DNA of 64,000 nucleotides, taken from assembly GCA_017979445.1 (NCBI GenBank), contig CM030718.1, positions 19,587,021 through 19,651,020 of the forward strand, given 5' to 3'. The notes under the pieces are model-generated. The model was not told the origin of the DNA. It did not search any database and worked only from the letters and a program-made list of their open reading frames with translations. This stretch comes from Akebia trifoliata (Eukaryota > Streptophyta > Magnoliopsida > Ranunculales > Lardizabalaceae). This document shows positions 45,822 through 58,375 of the stretch, one piece after another. Each line of letters starts with the position of its first letter. The stretch's first letter is position 1. Made by a program: the position numbers and the translations under genes.

Positions 45822-47905
45822 ACCTCCTACTGGCAAACCCTCCACCGGTCTCACAAGATCTAAATGTAAGCTATGCATCGCCAACTAACAACAAATGAGG
45901 ACATAAATGCAACAGGGACTGAAACAACAAGGGGACGAGATCCAAGCAATCAGGAGGGAGAATGGACAACTAAGATAGATACTTTCGAAGGGATCAAAAA
46001 CAAGGGTGTGCTAGAAAATAGGGAAGAATAACAGAGTGGCCCCTTTCTTGAAGAAATTGAACGAACAGAGTTTGAACAAACAGTGAATTAAGAGAGAATG
46101 CAAACACAGGAAGGGAGTTCGGAGGCTTGGAATTTTATGACATGGGAGAAAATCGAGGAACTTCTCCGAAAAATAGATGACAAGAATATCGGGGAGAGAT
46201 GCAAGCCGATTCACTCGGGACGTCATCAAAGAGCTTTGAGGAACACCGTTCTCCAAACCAATCCTAAAAATAGAACCCCCCCCCCCCTCCAAGAACATTC
46301 CATCCTCTGAAGTTTGAGGAGTTTAACGGGATGAACAATCCCTTGGATCACGTCTTGCACTATCAAAGCTAGTTATTATGTGCCAAAGGAATGATGACCT
46401 ACACTACATACTTTTCCCATCAACACTCAAGCAAGGGGTCATCACTTGGTTTTATAGGTTGCCTCTAAGGCCAATCGACAACTTCTCTAACTTGGAAGAA
46501 GTCTTCGTCACACAATTCATTCATAAACAGAAGAAAAAGGTTGAAGTGAATGCCCTATTCCATCTAAAGAAAAAAATAGTGGATTCAATCCGAGCTATCA
46601 CTGTTAGATTCAAAACAAGGATGGTATTGATAAAAATCCCCACGAAGAGATCGTATGCACGACGTATACAACAGCACTGACCCTAGGAATTCAGCTACAT
46701 GAGTTACTGATCAAGGCAGACCCCGCATGGCTAGAAGACCTTTACTTAAAAGTCAAGAAGTACATCATGGTAGAAAAGTAGATGAAGAGCAGGGGACAAA
46801 CCTGGAAAGGACAGTCATCTCGGTGGAGCTAGAGCCAGTGAAAGGAAACAAAAAACCTAAGGAGCAAAAGGTTGGAAGAAAGAGAGATCGCGATACAAGG
46901 AGAATGTTAAAATTGAGAACAAGATGAACTTACACGACATTGAATGAAAAGATATATGAGATACTAAAGCACATCCAAGATGACCCGAGCTTAATGCCAC
47001 CTCCAAGAAACTATCGAGGAAAATTAAGGAAGCCGTATTGTGAGTATCATAAGGTAGAAGATCATTCGACTGATAATTACTATCGATTCAAGAACATCAT
47101 TCAGGGTATGATTGAGGATGACAACCTCAGGAGATATGTGGTCGTGGCTACGGGGAAAAGGGGCTGAAGAAGGCAAGATAAACAAATGCCACCACTTTCG
47201 TCCCTAGTAGAGAGACATCGAGGGCAAAAAGGTATGACGACGGTCTATACAATCTATAGAGAGTACAATATAGAATGGTAGATAGGGAATATCATATAAG
47301 CAAAGGTAAAGAAGGTGAGGCATGAGGTCAAAGTATATCCAGTCTCTATGGAGATGAATATCATGAAAGTATCAAAATTGATTTGGGGAGATAAAGCCAT
47401 GGTATTTGCACAAGAAGACCTCCAAGGAGTTGTCACGCCATATTATGATGCTCTCTTAGTAACTTTACCAATGGAGAATATAGATTTGAGAAGGATCTTG
47501 ATCGATTCAGCAAACACAACAGACAACATATATCCTCTTTTGATGAGCAGTTGAGAAAATAGAGGTGGCCTCACGTCTCGAGTTTGTGCAAATTACCATA
47601 TTCAGATTCAGTGATATATCGACCTCTCCAAAAATAGAAATAACTCTACCAATCTCAGCAAAATGAGAGGTGATAATGATGAGGTTCATTGTGATAGATT
47701 TTGACTTGACATATAATGCGATCATCAAATGAAAATGGGTACACACGATAAGAGATGTCTTTTGAAGACATGCCCAAAATAGATCTGAGAGTTCTATGCC
47801 ACAAACTGAATGTGGAACAGATAGTTAAGCCCTATAAGTATATGTCAATGAAGATGGCTCCCCATCTGAGGCAGAGGTTGAATGATGAGGTCAACAAGTT
47901 ACTAA
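45822..47905 (+). pseudogene. Ty3/gypsy retrotransposon, gag to start of RT (left half)
   Basis: Gag capsid-like region at 46290-46680 (LKQGVITWFYRLPLRPIDNF, preceded by KFEEFNGMNNPLDHVLHY in another frame). Zinc-knuckle-like linker at 46940-47167 (YCEYHKVEDHSTDNYY). Aspartic protease at 47315-47554, with the catalytic DSG triplet changed to DSA in LIDSANTTD. RT leader at 47760-47905 (KLNVEQIVKPYKYM...NDEVNKLL). The order and the WF-LP gag motif fit the Tat/Ogre-like branch. It is broken by many stops and frameshifts. No LTR is present at the left edge, so it is truncated. Confidence 0.85.
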
Positions 47906-49236
47906 GTAGGTGTTTGGATAGGACTCCTTGACTACTTCTGACTCTTGCGGGGAGTTAGAAGTCGTTTGGATGCGTTTTGATGAACAACTCCTTCGAAAAG
48001 TTACTCCGCGCAAGAGCAAGAAATTACTCTTTATGAAGAAGTCGAGAAAACTTATTTCTCAAAACTCATCTTGCGGGGAGTCAAAATCTAACGATTCGTT
48101 TTACCAAAATACCCTTAACTTTATTAATTTTCTATGAAAATATTCCTAATTCATTTGCCCTTAAATCAAATGAAAGATATATTATTAATATTAAAAAAAA
48201 AATTTTAAATTTTGAGTATAATGGATTTTAACACATTATATTAATATTTAATATTTAAAATATTATATTATATTATATTAGTATTTATTATATTATATTA
48301 TATTAATATTTATAGTTAAACACATTATATTAATATTTAATATTTAAAATATTATATTATATTATATTAATATTTATAGTTAAAATGTCAAAAACAATAT
48401 AGTTTGAAGGCATATTATGACACTAAAAGACAGTCTGTCAATTTTTTTAAAATTTTTGAGTATAATGGATTTAAACACATTATATTAATATTTAATATTT
48501 TAAATATTATATTATATTATATTATATTAGTATTTATTATATTATATTATATTATATTAATATTTATAGTTAAAATGTCAAAAAACAATATAGTTTGAAG
48601 GCATATTATGACATTAAAAGACAGTCTGTCAATTTTTATTTTTTTTTAATTTTGAGTATAATGGATTTAAAACACATTATATTAATATTTAATATTTAAA
48701 ATATTATATTATATTATATTATATTTATAGTTAAAATGTCAAAAACAGTATAGTTTGAAGGCATATTATGACATTAAAAGATAGTCTGTCAATTTTTTTT
48801 TTAATATTATGTCATATTATGTCAAAAACAGTCTGTCAATTTTTTTTTAAAATTTTGAGTATAATAGATTTAAACATATTATATTAATATCTAAAATATT
48901 ATATTATATTATCTTAATATTTATTATATTATATTATATTAATATTTATAGTTAAAATGTCTAAAACAGTATAGTTTGAAGGCATATTATGACACTAAAA
49001 GATAAAAAACAGTAACTGGTATAATATAAGGGTATTCTGGTATTTTTTCTAGAAGTCATGAGAAGTCAGTATGGTTCCCAAACAGACTTCCAGCACAAAA
49101 GTACTTCTGCCAGTACTTCACAGAGTTGATTGTCAAATGCCCTTTCCACACAAAATTACTTTTCCAGCTCCTCCATAGAGTACTTCAGCTCCTATTCTTT
49201 GGAAGAGTAGTTCTGCTCCTGGTATCCAAACAGGCC
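47906..49236. mobile_element. TIR element, PIF/Harbinger-like, inserted in RT
   Basis: Terminal inverted repeats GTAGGTGTTTGGATAGG (left) and, inverted, GGCCTGTTTGGATACC (right). The flanking direct repeat CTAA (47902-47905 and 49237-49240) includes TAA, the PIF/Harbinger-type target. Inverted similarity extends inward about 100 bp. No transposase is inside; most of the interior is an AT-rich tandem array. A hAT origin cannot be excluded. Confidence 0.6.
48195..49010. repeat. AT-rich tandem array, period about 200 bp
   Basis: TTTTGAGTATAATGGATTT recurs near 48210, 48456, 48653 and (as ATAGATTT) 48854. Each copy is followed by runs of TATTATATTA and by GTTTGAAGGCATATTATGAC plus AAGACAGTCTGTCAATTTTT. 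The array is inside the TIR element. Confidence 0.85.
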
Positions 49237-49439
49237 CTAAAGGTCTGATTTATCCTAGAATACTACGTCATAATGGGGAAAGAGCGAAGCGATTTTTGCG
49301 GAAAAAACGACTGCTTTGAGCCGTCGTTTTAAGCGACGGATTCCCACAATCGCTAATCCATTTTTCCGCCTCAAACTCGACTCAACTCAGACGCTTTTTC
49401 GTTTGACTCAACTCGTATCGTTATTATTGACTCAAACTC

Positions 49440-49910
49440 GACTCACACACTTTATTTCGTTCGATCGTCTATCTCATTCTCGACTCTCTCTGTCTCTCTC
49501 TTTCACTCACTGGATTTCTTCGATCGAATCTCTCTCTCTCACTCACTGATTTTTCTTCGATCAAATCTCTCTCTCTCTCTCTCACTCATCGGTTTTCGTT
49601 CGATCTACTCTCTCTCTCTTTCAGTCACACTTGTTTCGTTCGATCGATTCTTTCTCTCTTTCACTGACTCTAGATTTCGTTCGATCGACTCTCTTTCACT
49701 CACAGAATCGATCTGATTTTGAACATTAATTCTTCGCTCGATCTCACTCACAGAATCTCGACTTTTGAAGAAAAATAACTAGGGTTTCCAGACGCAATCA
49801 GATTTCAAAATCAGTGATCTAGGGCTTCGATCTCTCACTCGATTTTCTCAAATTACCAAGGTCATCTTTAGCAGATTTGAAGAAGAAAGAGGTACGAATT
49901 CGCCGATCTC
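49440..49910 (+). promoter_or_regulatory. CT-rich leader with splice donor in CACTA element
   Basis: Repeated TCGATC...TCTCTCTCTCACTCAC blocks, then TAGGGTTT and AAGAAAGAG|GTACG at about 49890, which looks like a 5' UTR exon ending in a splice donor. CT-rich leaders with such words are typical of plant genes. The promoter it would serve is not proven. Confidence 0.4.
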
Positions 49911-50619
49911 AAATTATTTCTTACGTTTGAAGGCATTAAAGGTTTTTAATTGATATTATGTTGGAAAATACCCTTATTTGAATCGCCTCTTCCTGATTTC
50001 TAATTGTAGCAATTCATATCATGTTCATAGAACTAAGATCCACCAACAAATCCCTAGCCACGATTGAGTTTTTTATCACTATTGTGACTAAACAACTAGA
50101 AGTTAATCTAAAACTAATATTTGAAAGAATTTAGTAGTTCTAATGTGTTCATTTCTGGGGGAATGTTTTGGAAAACTTGTAAAATGAGACTAGTTGGGGA
50201 AGTATCCAATTTAAGCAGTAGGTAGATGATCTACTCTTGTTGAAATTATTTGTCGAAATTACTTGTTTAATCTTGTATGTCCACATTGCCAAATTATTTG
50301 TTGAAATTGGGAACTCTACTCTTGTTAAGATTGGTGTTTCACATCTTAATATAATTATAATATATGAACTCCCTCCATTTTAACAATCAAACTCTGGTTC
50401 TATGGGCAACATCTAAGGGTGCCAATACAAAATTTATGCTGCCAACATCTAGACCATCAATTTTAATTGTTCTTGGGTGCCAATACAAAATTTATGCTGC
50501 ATATACTCTATCTTGGCTCTTCTTATCCTTAAGCCTGTGGAATCCTCCATCTCTCTCCATCATTCTAGTTTTGGGTTGAATGCCTCTCTAGTCTCATCAT
50601 CTAATATTTCATCATCCGC

Positions 50620-51085
50620 AAATTACATATAACGAAGTACGTGCTCTTGAATATGAGAAGTTATTCAATTTATAACTAAAACAAACAAATACAGACTCAA
50701 AGTTGATCCCTTATGCAGATCAATAGTAATCAGGATTCCCTTCTTTCCCAATACCCCCCAAATTGGTTTTCTAGGTACTTCGTCTTATGCTTGCTCTAAG
50801 TTAATAAAAATTGTATGAATGCTCTTTCTCTTTTTTCTATACTTCTCTACCATTTCTCTAAGTAGAAAGATTGGCTCGATGGTTGATCTACCCAATAAAA
50901 AATCGAAGTTATTTTCTGATATATTCGTTTTTGTCTAAACAGTTGTTACTATTTACTCCATTCATCTGACAATTTTTAGTCTTTAAAATATTATTGAATA
51001 GCTTAGTTAGCCAAGATATTCTAAAACTTCTATGCATTTTCATGCTTCTATAGGAATACCATCCGGTCCTAAGACTATTGTTTTC
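50620..51085 (-). mobile_element. RTE-type LINE reverse transcriptase fragment
   Basis: On the minus strand: LGPDGIPIEA, then SENNFDFLLGRSTIEPIFLL, REMVEKYRKKRKSIHTIFI and VPRKPIWGYWEKKGI. This order (GPDGIP, F-PGRST, H--FIDLEKAYD-VPR) is that of plant RTE-clade reverse transcriptases. The catalytic-site region is altered (FINLEQA) and stops are frequent. It is nested within the CACTA element. Confidence 0.8.
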
Positions 51086-53300
51086 GTCATTGCTATATAT
51101 ATTAAAGGGGAACCATAATAAGCCATTGTATTATCTTTAAATTATTTATTTCTTATTTATAGAGCCTTGTTTTTTAGTGAAATGTATAAAATGGCCACTG
51201 TATTAGGCATGAAATGGGTTACTTTATGAAATTATTTATTTCTTATGAAATGTATAAAATGGCATGAAATGTATAATGCCTTTCAGATTCAAATCATATA
51301 GGAAAAATAAGTAAAATTTCTCTCTTATGAATTTAGTCTCATTCATTTTTAGGAAATTTTATTTAAATAAGTCTGTTTAGCATGCTAAAATAACCCTCTG
51401 ATCTTGGGGTTTACATTGATTCTCTTCAATTAATGAAACAATTGGATTGATTCGATTGATGAAGCCCCATTCAACTGATGGTTGGGGAATAAATGCCTGT
51501 GGTCAACAGTTGCTGATATTGCTAGTATAGTATGGAAAAGTAACACTGTTGGTCAGTAAGAATCTACCAAGAAAGTGAAGATAACTTCTTATCATTGCAA
51601 CGTAGGATTAATATTTTGCAAAATAATTGAGAGGGATTACTAAAAATAAAGTTAAATTATACATATGATATTTAATAATATGAGTGGCAAATCTTAACCT
51701 ACAACTAGACCAGCCCAAGCTACATCTACTACTCACCTCTGTCTAATAATGAGAGACTTGAACCCATAGATGGTGCAAGTAGATGTGATTAGGTATCAAA
51801 TTAGGTACATTATTATCCTAATTTACATGTGGGGTTTGTTTATGTGAATTTAAAGGCACCAAGGGGGAGAGATACAGCCCCACAAAAGGGCTAATAGGTT
51901 GATGGATACAACAGTTTTGTGGGATTTTATTAAGTCACATTAGACACACACTGCATGTAAGCCACTATCATATGGAAACCATGCAAGGATTATATGATTG
52001 TTTCTCCAACAGTCCAAAACACGGAGGATGCATCCCAAGTCAATTACACATTTAAACATAGATGGAGGACCAGCGATCTTCACTTCTAAGATGAAGGATT
52101 AACTGATAACCATCATAGCAACCTGGAATTTTTTTTTTTGCAGTTTGCATCATTTAGCTGCAACTCCAAAATTAACAACCATACTTCCTCATGCAGCAAC
52201 CAAATAATCCAGCAAAATGCCATAGATAAAATCAAGGTTTGAAGGGGACCATTATAACAATGTAAGATTCCTTGCATTACCGTTGCAACTGTTAAAACAG
52301 TAATGTTATGTCTTTATGATATAAGAGTGGGACCCATAGATGATACTAAATAACACCCCAAATGTGTGTTTCAAAAAGAAATTCGAATTTATATTTAAAA
52401 TTTGTTTTGAATAGAAAATGTAATGTAATATTACGAAGGCTATTACTTAACTGTCGCAGTTGAATGTCTAGATTTCCCAAGCAGAGCCAATCATAATGCA
52501 GATAGGTACTAGAATTACTCATCAAGAAAGTAGGTTTCCATCAGAGAATATATAGAAGATAATCTTAGGCCAAACTAAATACTAATCAGTGAAGACAAGA
52601 CTTTTATATTAAACGAAACAACAAACTTGTATTTCAAGTGACGCGTCGTTTAAAGCATGCTTCCTATAGTTGTATTACTTGCTTGCATCAAACTCGGATT
52701 CATTTAGTTCATTACTTCCTATATTATTATGCAGTTGCATTATTCCTTACTAAGAAGCTATATTTAAATGTTGTGATGATGCAAATGTAGATGCAGAAAG
52801 ATCTAATATTAGGTCAAGAGTTAGGTGTAAATCCAATGTCATCTCGATACATTTAATTTCACTAAGATACGTATGTTTTATGATTTCTTTTATAACTATT
52901 TTTGTTGTTGTTAATTAACCCCTTTTTAACTCCGCCAATGTAAAATTATATGTTTTACATTGCCGGTCCCAAGCCTGGATAAAAGAGGAGGGAAAAGAAT
53001 GGTCCCAAGTCCAGATGACTGTTGGAGGATTCTCTTGCGAATAAGCTCAAATGCAAGAATCATCAAGTAATAAAGAGATCCTTCTGAAGATGAATGTGGT
53101 GCCTGATTTTGAGATATGGTTTTTTTTTTTGAACGATCGCTTCTCCCTTTCCCCTCTTTCAAAGGTATTTGTTTTTATTGTTATTACAGTTTTCTGGTTT
53201 TTTATTGTTTAAGTTATGTTCGTATCTTGTTAGCTATTGGTTGTGTTCATCTAAGGTTATATAAATATATAAACATAACAAAAGATCTTTTGCTTATGTA
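51086..53300. other. CACTA interior, no gene recognised
   Basis: AT-rich sequence. The only recognisable item is the dispersed repeat at 52910-53000 shared with 12945-13035. Several intron-like stretches exist but no protein motif. Confidence 0.4.
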
Positions 53301-54600
53301 ACTAACATATCTCTCGGACCTTCTATTTGGGTTAGAATCTAAAGTTCCATCAAGGTATTCCTGATGATTGCTCCAACGACCTTTGTGAAGATACATTGTC
53401 CCATTTGCATCCCAGAAAGGTCTGTGATTTCATATGTCAGCTACATAATAATGAAACTTGTGATTTCATTGGAACTTAAAATAACCTTTTTATTTTCAGG
53501 TGCCACGTCTCCATTGTTTAATACACAGGAAGCTTGCAGGTGATTTCATTATAATTATTTCTGTTTATTTTTACTTTTATCTTTTGTTCATTCTTCTTCC
53601 CCAACGAGGTTTGCCAACTGTTACCGGATGTTTATCTAATTAGTTGAGTAAAATGCTTGGTGTGTCTGTATCAGGTTGGGTCGTCTCTGACTGAAAGAAG
53701 TGAACTTTCTGCAAGCTTCGCTGCAGAAACATGAACACAAAACACTGTAATTTTCTTCTGTGGGACCACCTTTACTACACTATCATACTACTACTACTCA
53801 TCAAGATTTTCTTTCTTCTCTTGAAAGGAGCGGGCCATTCATATCGAAAGTAGAAAGTAAAACAAAAAGTTAGCTCAGTTACATTTAGCCAACTAAGCAT
53901 CTCTACACGTGGCAGTCATGATTTAATAGATACCTGCCATTTGTCATCTGTCATAGCTATCATCTGTGAGAAAGATCCATAATTAATTCATTTGTTTTTT
54001 CTTAGGGATCCATCCGATCAAAATTGATTCCAAAAAGAAAAACAGACATTTTTTTTTTCAGAGATGTAGGGCCTGGATTCGACATATTCTCCCACTAAAA
54101 GAAAAGCAATTTGAGTTCTGGGGGTGAATTTACAGGGATACTTTTGCCGTTGTCTTCCAAAATGTCATATAAATTTAAAATTTAGTACTGAGAAGGGGGC
54201 ATATATTGTCACCTTTCAAATGTCTGAATTAGGCTGTTTGTGTGTGAGGCTACATTGGAATTGTAGTTGGACTAATTTTTTACAAATGCAAACTCACCTG
54301 TTTTGGTACATTTTCTTAAGTAATACTTCTGTTATCCATTGTACGCGAGATTCATTCATTGACGTAAATTTATTGTCAAGATACCTTGATGTGGTTAAAC
54401 CATATACGAAAGTCAATTATTTACATATACTACTCTCTTTTGTGTTAAAGTATGATGTGGTTAAACCATATACGAAATACTGCTCTCTTTTGTGTTAAAG
54501 TGGACCTACTGACTCACATGATTCAGTGATTCTAATAAGTATTTGTTGTGGTCGATTACCCCACCCCATAGAAATATTGAGATATACCTCATCTCTTTAT
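53301..54600 (+). other. Possible small exons and a 59-bp tandem duplication
   Basis: Splice-like borders occur around 53508-53540 (TTTTCAG...TTGCAGGTGATT) without recognisable product. At 54390-54500 the run GATGTGGTTAAACCATATACG is present twice, 59 bp apart, each followed by CTCTCTTTTGTGTTAAAGT: a recent short duplication. Confidence 0.4.
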
Positions 54601-55453
54601 AGGTTTTACTTTCTCTATGATGCTTATGGGAATTAACCAATTTATTATAAGTTTTTTATTTTTTTATTTTTTTATTTTTTTAAATGTTTAGCTAGTAGCC
54701 AATTTTAGTTTGGAAGGTGACAATATCTGGAATAGTTTTTTCATCTTTTACTTTACTTAAAGAATAGTTTGATAGATGTGTCTAATCGTTTGTATTTTTA
54801 TATAGTTTTTCAATTTTAGTTTTGAAGGTGACAATATCTGGAAGGTAAAATGGCTGCTTTGATCTCTACAACTGAATTAGACTGTTCATATTGAATCCTG
54901 CATTGCAGCTTATGTGTAGCTTTTAAGTTGAACTTATTTATTTTTGTGTTTCATGGTGTACCTATCAGAATTGGACTACCGTAGCACAGTGTATCCATGA
55001 CATTCTTAAAGATTAACCACATCTGCGGTTAACTCATGGGCGGAAGGTATTTTACTTAACGACTTGAAGATTGTCTTCTACTTCATGTTATTTCCCCCCT
55101 TCATTTGGCAATATTGTGGTTGTCATTTGGACCTGATTCAATACAAGTAAAAAATAATGAAAACTTAAGAGTGGTCTACTGTATGGATTCACCATAGTTA
55201 GCAATTCTCCACATTATTCACTAATTATACACGGAACTTTTTACCTACAAATTATTCACGGTTTAGTCATTTTACATACCTTTAAGAAAACTTACTTGGA
55301 GATGTTTTAAGGTAAGGTTTGTTTTGGTTGAGAAAAGCAACTTGGCCAACCATATATTATATCAGAATCAATCTTTCAACAACTGAAGTAGAAGATCTTT
55401 GATTCTTTACATTTAATCAACATATATAAGAATTGAATTTGTTATTGAATACA

Positions 55454-55591
55454 GGTAAAATGTCTGTTATTTGGTATGGAACAACTCCTAGGATAAACAT
55501 AATGGACCCAGATCGCATAAGGGATATTCTGTCTAACAAGTTGGACCATTTTGGCAAGCTCAAATCGAACCCACTCGTATTGTTGTTAGTA
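55454..55591 (+). pseudogene. Cytochrome P450 CYP72A exon fragment captured by CACTA
   Basis: Reads GKMSVIWYGTTPRINIMDPD, then RIRDILSNKLDHFGKLKSNP and LVLLLV. This is the N-terminal segment between the first membrane-proximal region and the C-helix of CYP72A enzymes (W-G--P---IMDP--IRE-LSNK--HF-K-KSNPL). The frame is open, but heme-binding and I-helix exons are absent, so it is a fragment. It is preceded by a TACAG that may be the original acceptor. Confidence 0.8.
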
Positions 55592-56440
55592 GATGGTTCT
55601 GTTTGTGCACTTAGTTGATGAATCCAATTTTTTCAATTGTGATGTTTCAAGTTTACTTTTTCTATGTGCAGGTGGATTTATTTTTCTATGGAGTGACAGA
55701 TTTCCGATTGTAAAATTGTATCTATTGATAGCGTTGAATCATCAACCAAGGCATGTGGGATGGCGATGATTGGTGTTTCGTGTTAATATATGTTCACCCC
55801 TTATTATTGTTAAAGAGATCTAATTACCGTTTGTGATTGAAGTTATATTTCACATGGATTACACATACAAGATACTTTTTTTATTTATTGTTTTGTTTCC
55901 TCCCTCGTGTGGACTACAGTTCCTTTGTCAGGTGATGGTTGGGATGCTGCAGCTGCAGCTGCACCCTTGCAATCGGGCTGATTGTAAAACCTTGTGGGCG
56001 GCTCGGTGTACACGAATTGTAATCCTCCGTTAAGTCTGATGGCGTTACACCCACAATTTTAGTGGGTCACAGCCCAGTAAACTCGCTAACCAATCCGTAA
56101 ACTCGCTACCAGCAACAAGGTTGGCTCCACAGACTATTAACATAAGCACCACCATTAAGGTTGTTGTGGAAATAAAGGCTGAAGGAGGTTTGGTAGAGTC
56201 CATGGTGTGAGTATAGTAGAGGTTGATGTGTATCAATGTATCTGTTCTTCTATCTATTTCTAGGACGGAGGTTTCTTTTTTTGTTGTGTGCTATCCGTAT
56301 CGGAAATGATGGGTACATCAATTAGATTCAGTTTCAGTTTCATTATTGACTTAATCATCAATAAACGTTTCAAAGTTCTGTAGCATTTTAATGCAATACT
56401 GCAGCCGGAAGTACGCTATCAGTTTTCTGCGAACCAACAA
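55592..56440. other. CACTA interior near right end, no gene supported
   Basis: A minus-strand frame (56045-56236) begins with a hydrophobic leader (TTTLMVVLMLIVCGANLVAG), which could be a small secreted protein start captured from a host gene, but no family is recognised. A GCAGCTGCAGCTGC run lies at 55948. Confidence 0.3.
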
Positions 56441-56469
56441 AAAATTAATTTTTTTTTAATTATAAATTC

Positions 56470-56718
56470 ATAAAAACGACTGCCATCAACAGTCGTTTTT
56501 TCCGACTATAACAGTCGTTTTTTCCGACTGCCCAAAGCCGTCGTTTTTTTCGACGGTCTTTTTGACGGATCAAAGCCGTCGTTTTTCCTACTTTCTTTGG
56601 CAGTCGCTTTGTAATCGCGACTCCTTTTTAAACGACTGTGCAAACGACTGTAGCAGCAGTCGTTTTTGTCAAAAACGACTGTTCAAGACAGTCGTTTATC
56701 CCGCAATATGACGTAGTG
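56470..56718. repeat. CACTA subterminal repeat cluster
   Basis: About eleven copies, in both orientations, of AAAACGACTG/CAGTCGTTTT with CCGTCGTTTT variants within 250 bp of the right terminus. Two copies lie near the left terminus (49304, 49321). In En/Spm-type elements such arrays bind the element-encoded DNA-binding protein; that role here is inferred. Confidence 0.85.
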
Positions 56719-58375
56719 GAAATGGGGTATCCAAAATAGATTGCGAATATAAGTGCAATCCCTAAAAAAGATGGGAGAGTCAGGGTGTGCATAATTTCAC
56801 GAATCTCAACAAAACTTATCCAAAGGACAACTTCCCTTTGTCGAAGCTAGATAGGCTGGTAGACGCTACGTCGATACATAAGAGGTTGTCCTTCATGAAT
56901 CGATACTCAGATACAACTAGATACCACTGGCCACAAAAGATTAGGAAAATACTTCCTTCATAACAGAGTAGGGATTGTTCTACTACCGAGTCATGTTGTT
57001 CAAACTAAAGAACATGGGGGCCACCAACAAGAAGTTAGGCACCAAAATATTTGAATACATGCTCGTAGTAACTATGGAAGTTTACATTGACTATATGTTT
57101 ATCAAAAGTAAATTAACAAAATAGTACCTGAAAGATCTTGAAAAAACATTCGCAAGGCTCAAGGAGTACAACGTGAGGTTAAATCCGAGGAAATGTATAT
57201 TCAAGGTTTCTTCTGGCAAATTCCTAGTTATGCAGAGGGGAATAGAGTTAAGTCCTGATCAAATTCGAGCACTAACAGACATGTTGAGCTCCAATACCGT
57301 AAAGCAAGTGCAACCTTTGACAAGAAGGATCACCACACTAATTAGATTCATCTCTCACGCCTCAAATAGACCTAGTCTATTATTCAAGCTACTAAAGAAA
57401 GGGAGAAAATTCAAATGGATTGAGGAATGCGAGAGGGCAGACCTCAAGACATACTTAGGAGAACTACCAATACCCAACACGCCAAAAGATAATGTGGAAC
57501 TAAGATCTATCTAGCAATTACGCCCTTATCAGTAAGCTCAATACTATTCAGAGTTGATTTGGGGTGGGAGTATACCATTTATTTCATCAACAAAACCCTC
57601 GGAGAGTATAAGGGACCATACACTCAAACGGAGAAAATAAGGCTAGTATTAGTATACTTCGTACAAAAGCTCCAACCATACTTTCAATCCTACCAAGTCT
57701 AAGTGATCACTGATTACCCATTAAGATACATGTTGTAAATGATGAAAATGTCTAGAAGAATGCAGAAATGGATTGTAATGCTCAGTGAATATGATATTCA
57801 AACAACAATGAAGGGGCAAGCCCTCGCAAACTTTTTAGTGGATTTACCAATCGAAGACCCCAAGATGGAAAAAAGACAAAGATGACGTGGAAGTGGCCAT
57901 CATAGAGAAGGATAATGCTTGGAGTTCAAAGGTAAGTTGAGTAATGTTTGTTGATAGTTCTGCAAACTATAGTAGCCCGGGCATCGAGATAATACTAGTA
58001 ACTCCAAACAACGATCAACTAGAAAAAATGCTTAAGCTTTGATTCGGTGTTACCAACAATCAAGTAGAGTATGAGGGTGTATTTAATGGGTTGAAAATGG
58101 CTAGGGATGCCAGCCTCATTCACAGATTCACAGTTAGTAGTAAGTCAGCACAATGGGGAGTATGAAGCAAAGGATGAATGAATGGTAAAATACCCCGTCC
58201 TATTAGGAGAAGAACTTTCAGGGTTCGACGAGGTCCGCATAATGAGAATATCAATGGATGATAATTGACATGCTAACTCACTGGCTTATATGGCTTCTAT
58301 GCTCGGTGAGTCAGATGTATAGGAACTTCCGGTAGAATACCATCATAAACCTAGCTAGCATAGAAGAACAATTAT
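56719..58375 (+). pseudogene. Ty3/gypsy retrotransposon, RT to RNase H (right half)
   Basis: Continues the element at 45822-47905. Readable pieces are ISAIPKKDGRVRV, KTYPKDNFPLSKLDRLVDAT (RT fingers), MEVYIDYMFIKSK (the YVDDML-type catalytic motif, degenerate) and 57173-57514 with RLNPRKCIFKVSSGKFLV and RRITTLIRFISHASNRPSLL (thumb/connection). Then come YTQTEKIRLVLVYFVQKLQP and the RNase H pieces WSMFVDSSANYSSPG...NNQVEYEGVFNGLKMA to about 58330. Integrase was not found. Stops and frameshifts throughout. Confidence 0.88.

Larger units (their letters stand above)
49261..56718 (+). mobile_element. CACTA transposon (7.46 kb), non-autonomous, gene-carrying
   Basis: The right end ...GACGTAGTG (56711-56718) and left end TACTACGTCAT (49261) are inverted repeats of CACTACGTCAT, with the first C of the left end mutated to T. 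They are flanked by the 3-bp direct repeat GAA (49258-49260, 56719-56721), as CACTA elements make. Subterminal AAAACGACTG/CAGTCGTTTT words are numerous at the right end. A CT-rich 5' leader-like stretch follows the left end. No transposase exon was recognised. It carries a CYP72A exon and a LINE fragment. Removing it rejoins the RT frame of the Ty3/gypsy host element. Confidence 0.88.

Noticed and set aside
46011..46298. Minus-strand frame opposite the gag region
   Set aside because: Antisense of retroelement gag sequence.
49316..49549. Ser/Leu-rich frame at the left end of the CACTA element
   Set aside because: Translation of a CT-rich repeat tract; more likely a leader than a protein.
54124..54498. 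124-codon frame in the CACTA interior
   Set aside because: Crosses a recent tandem duplication and shows no motif or codon bias.
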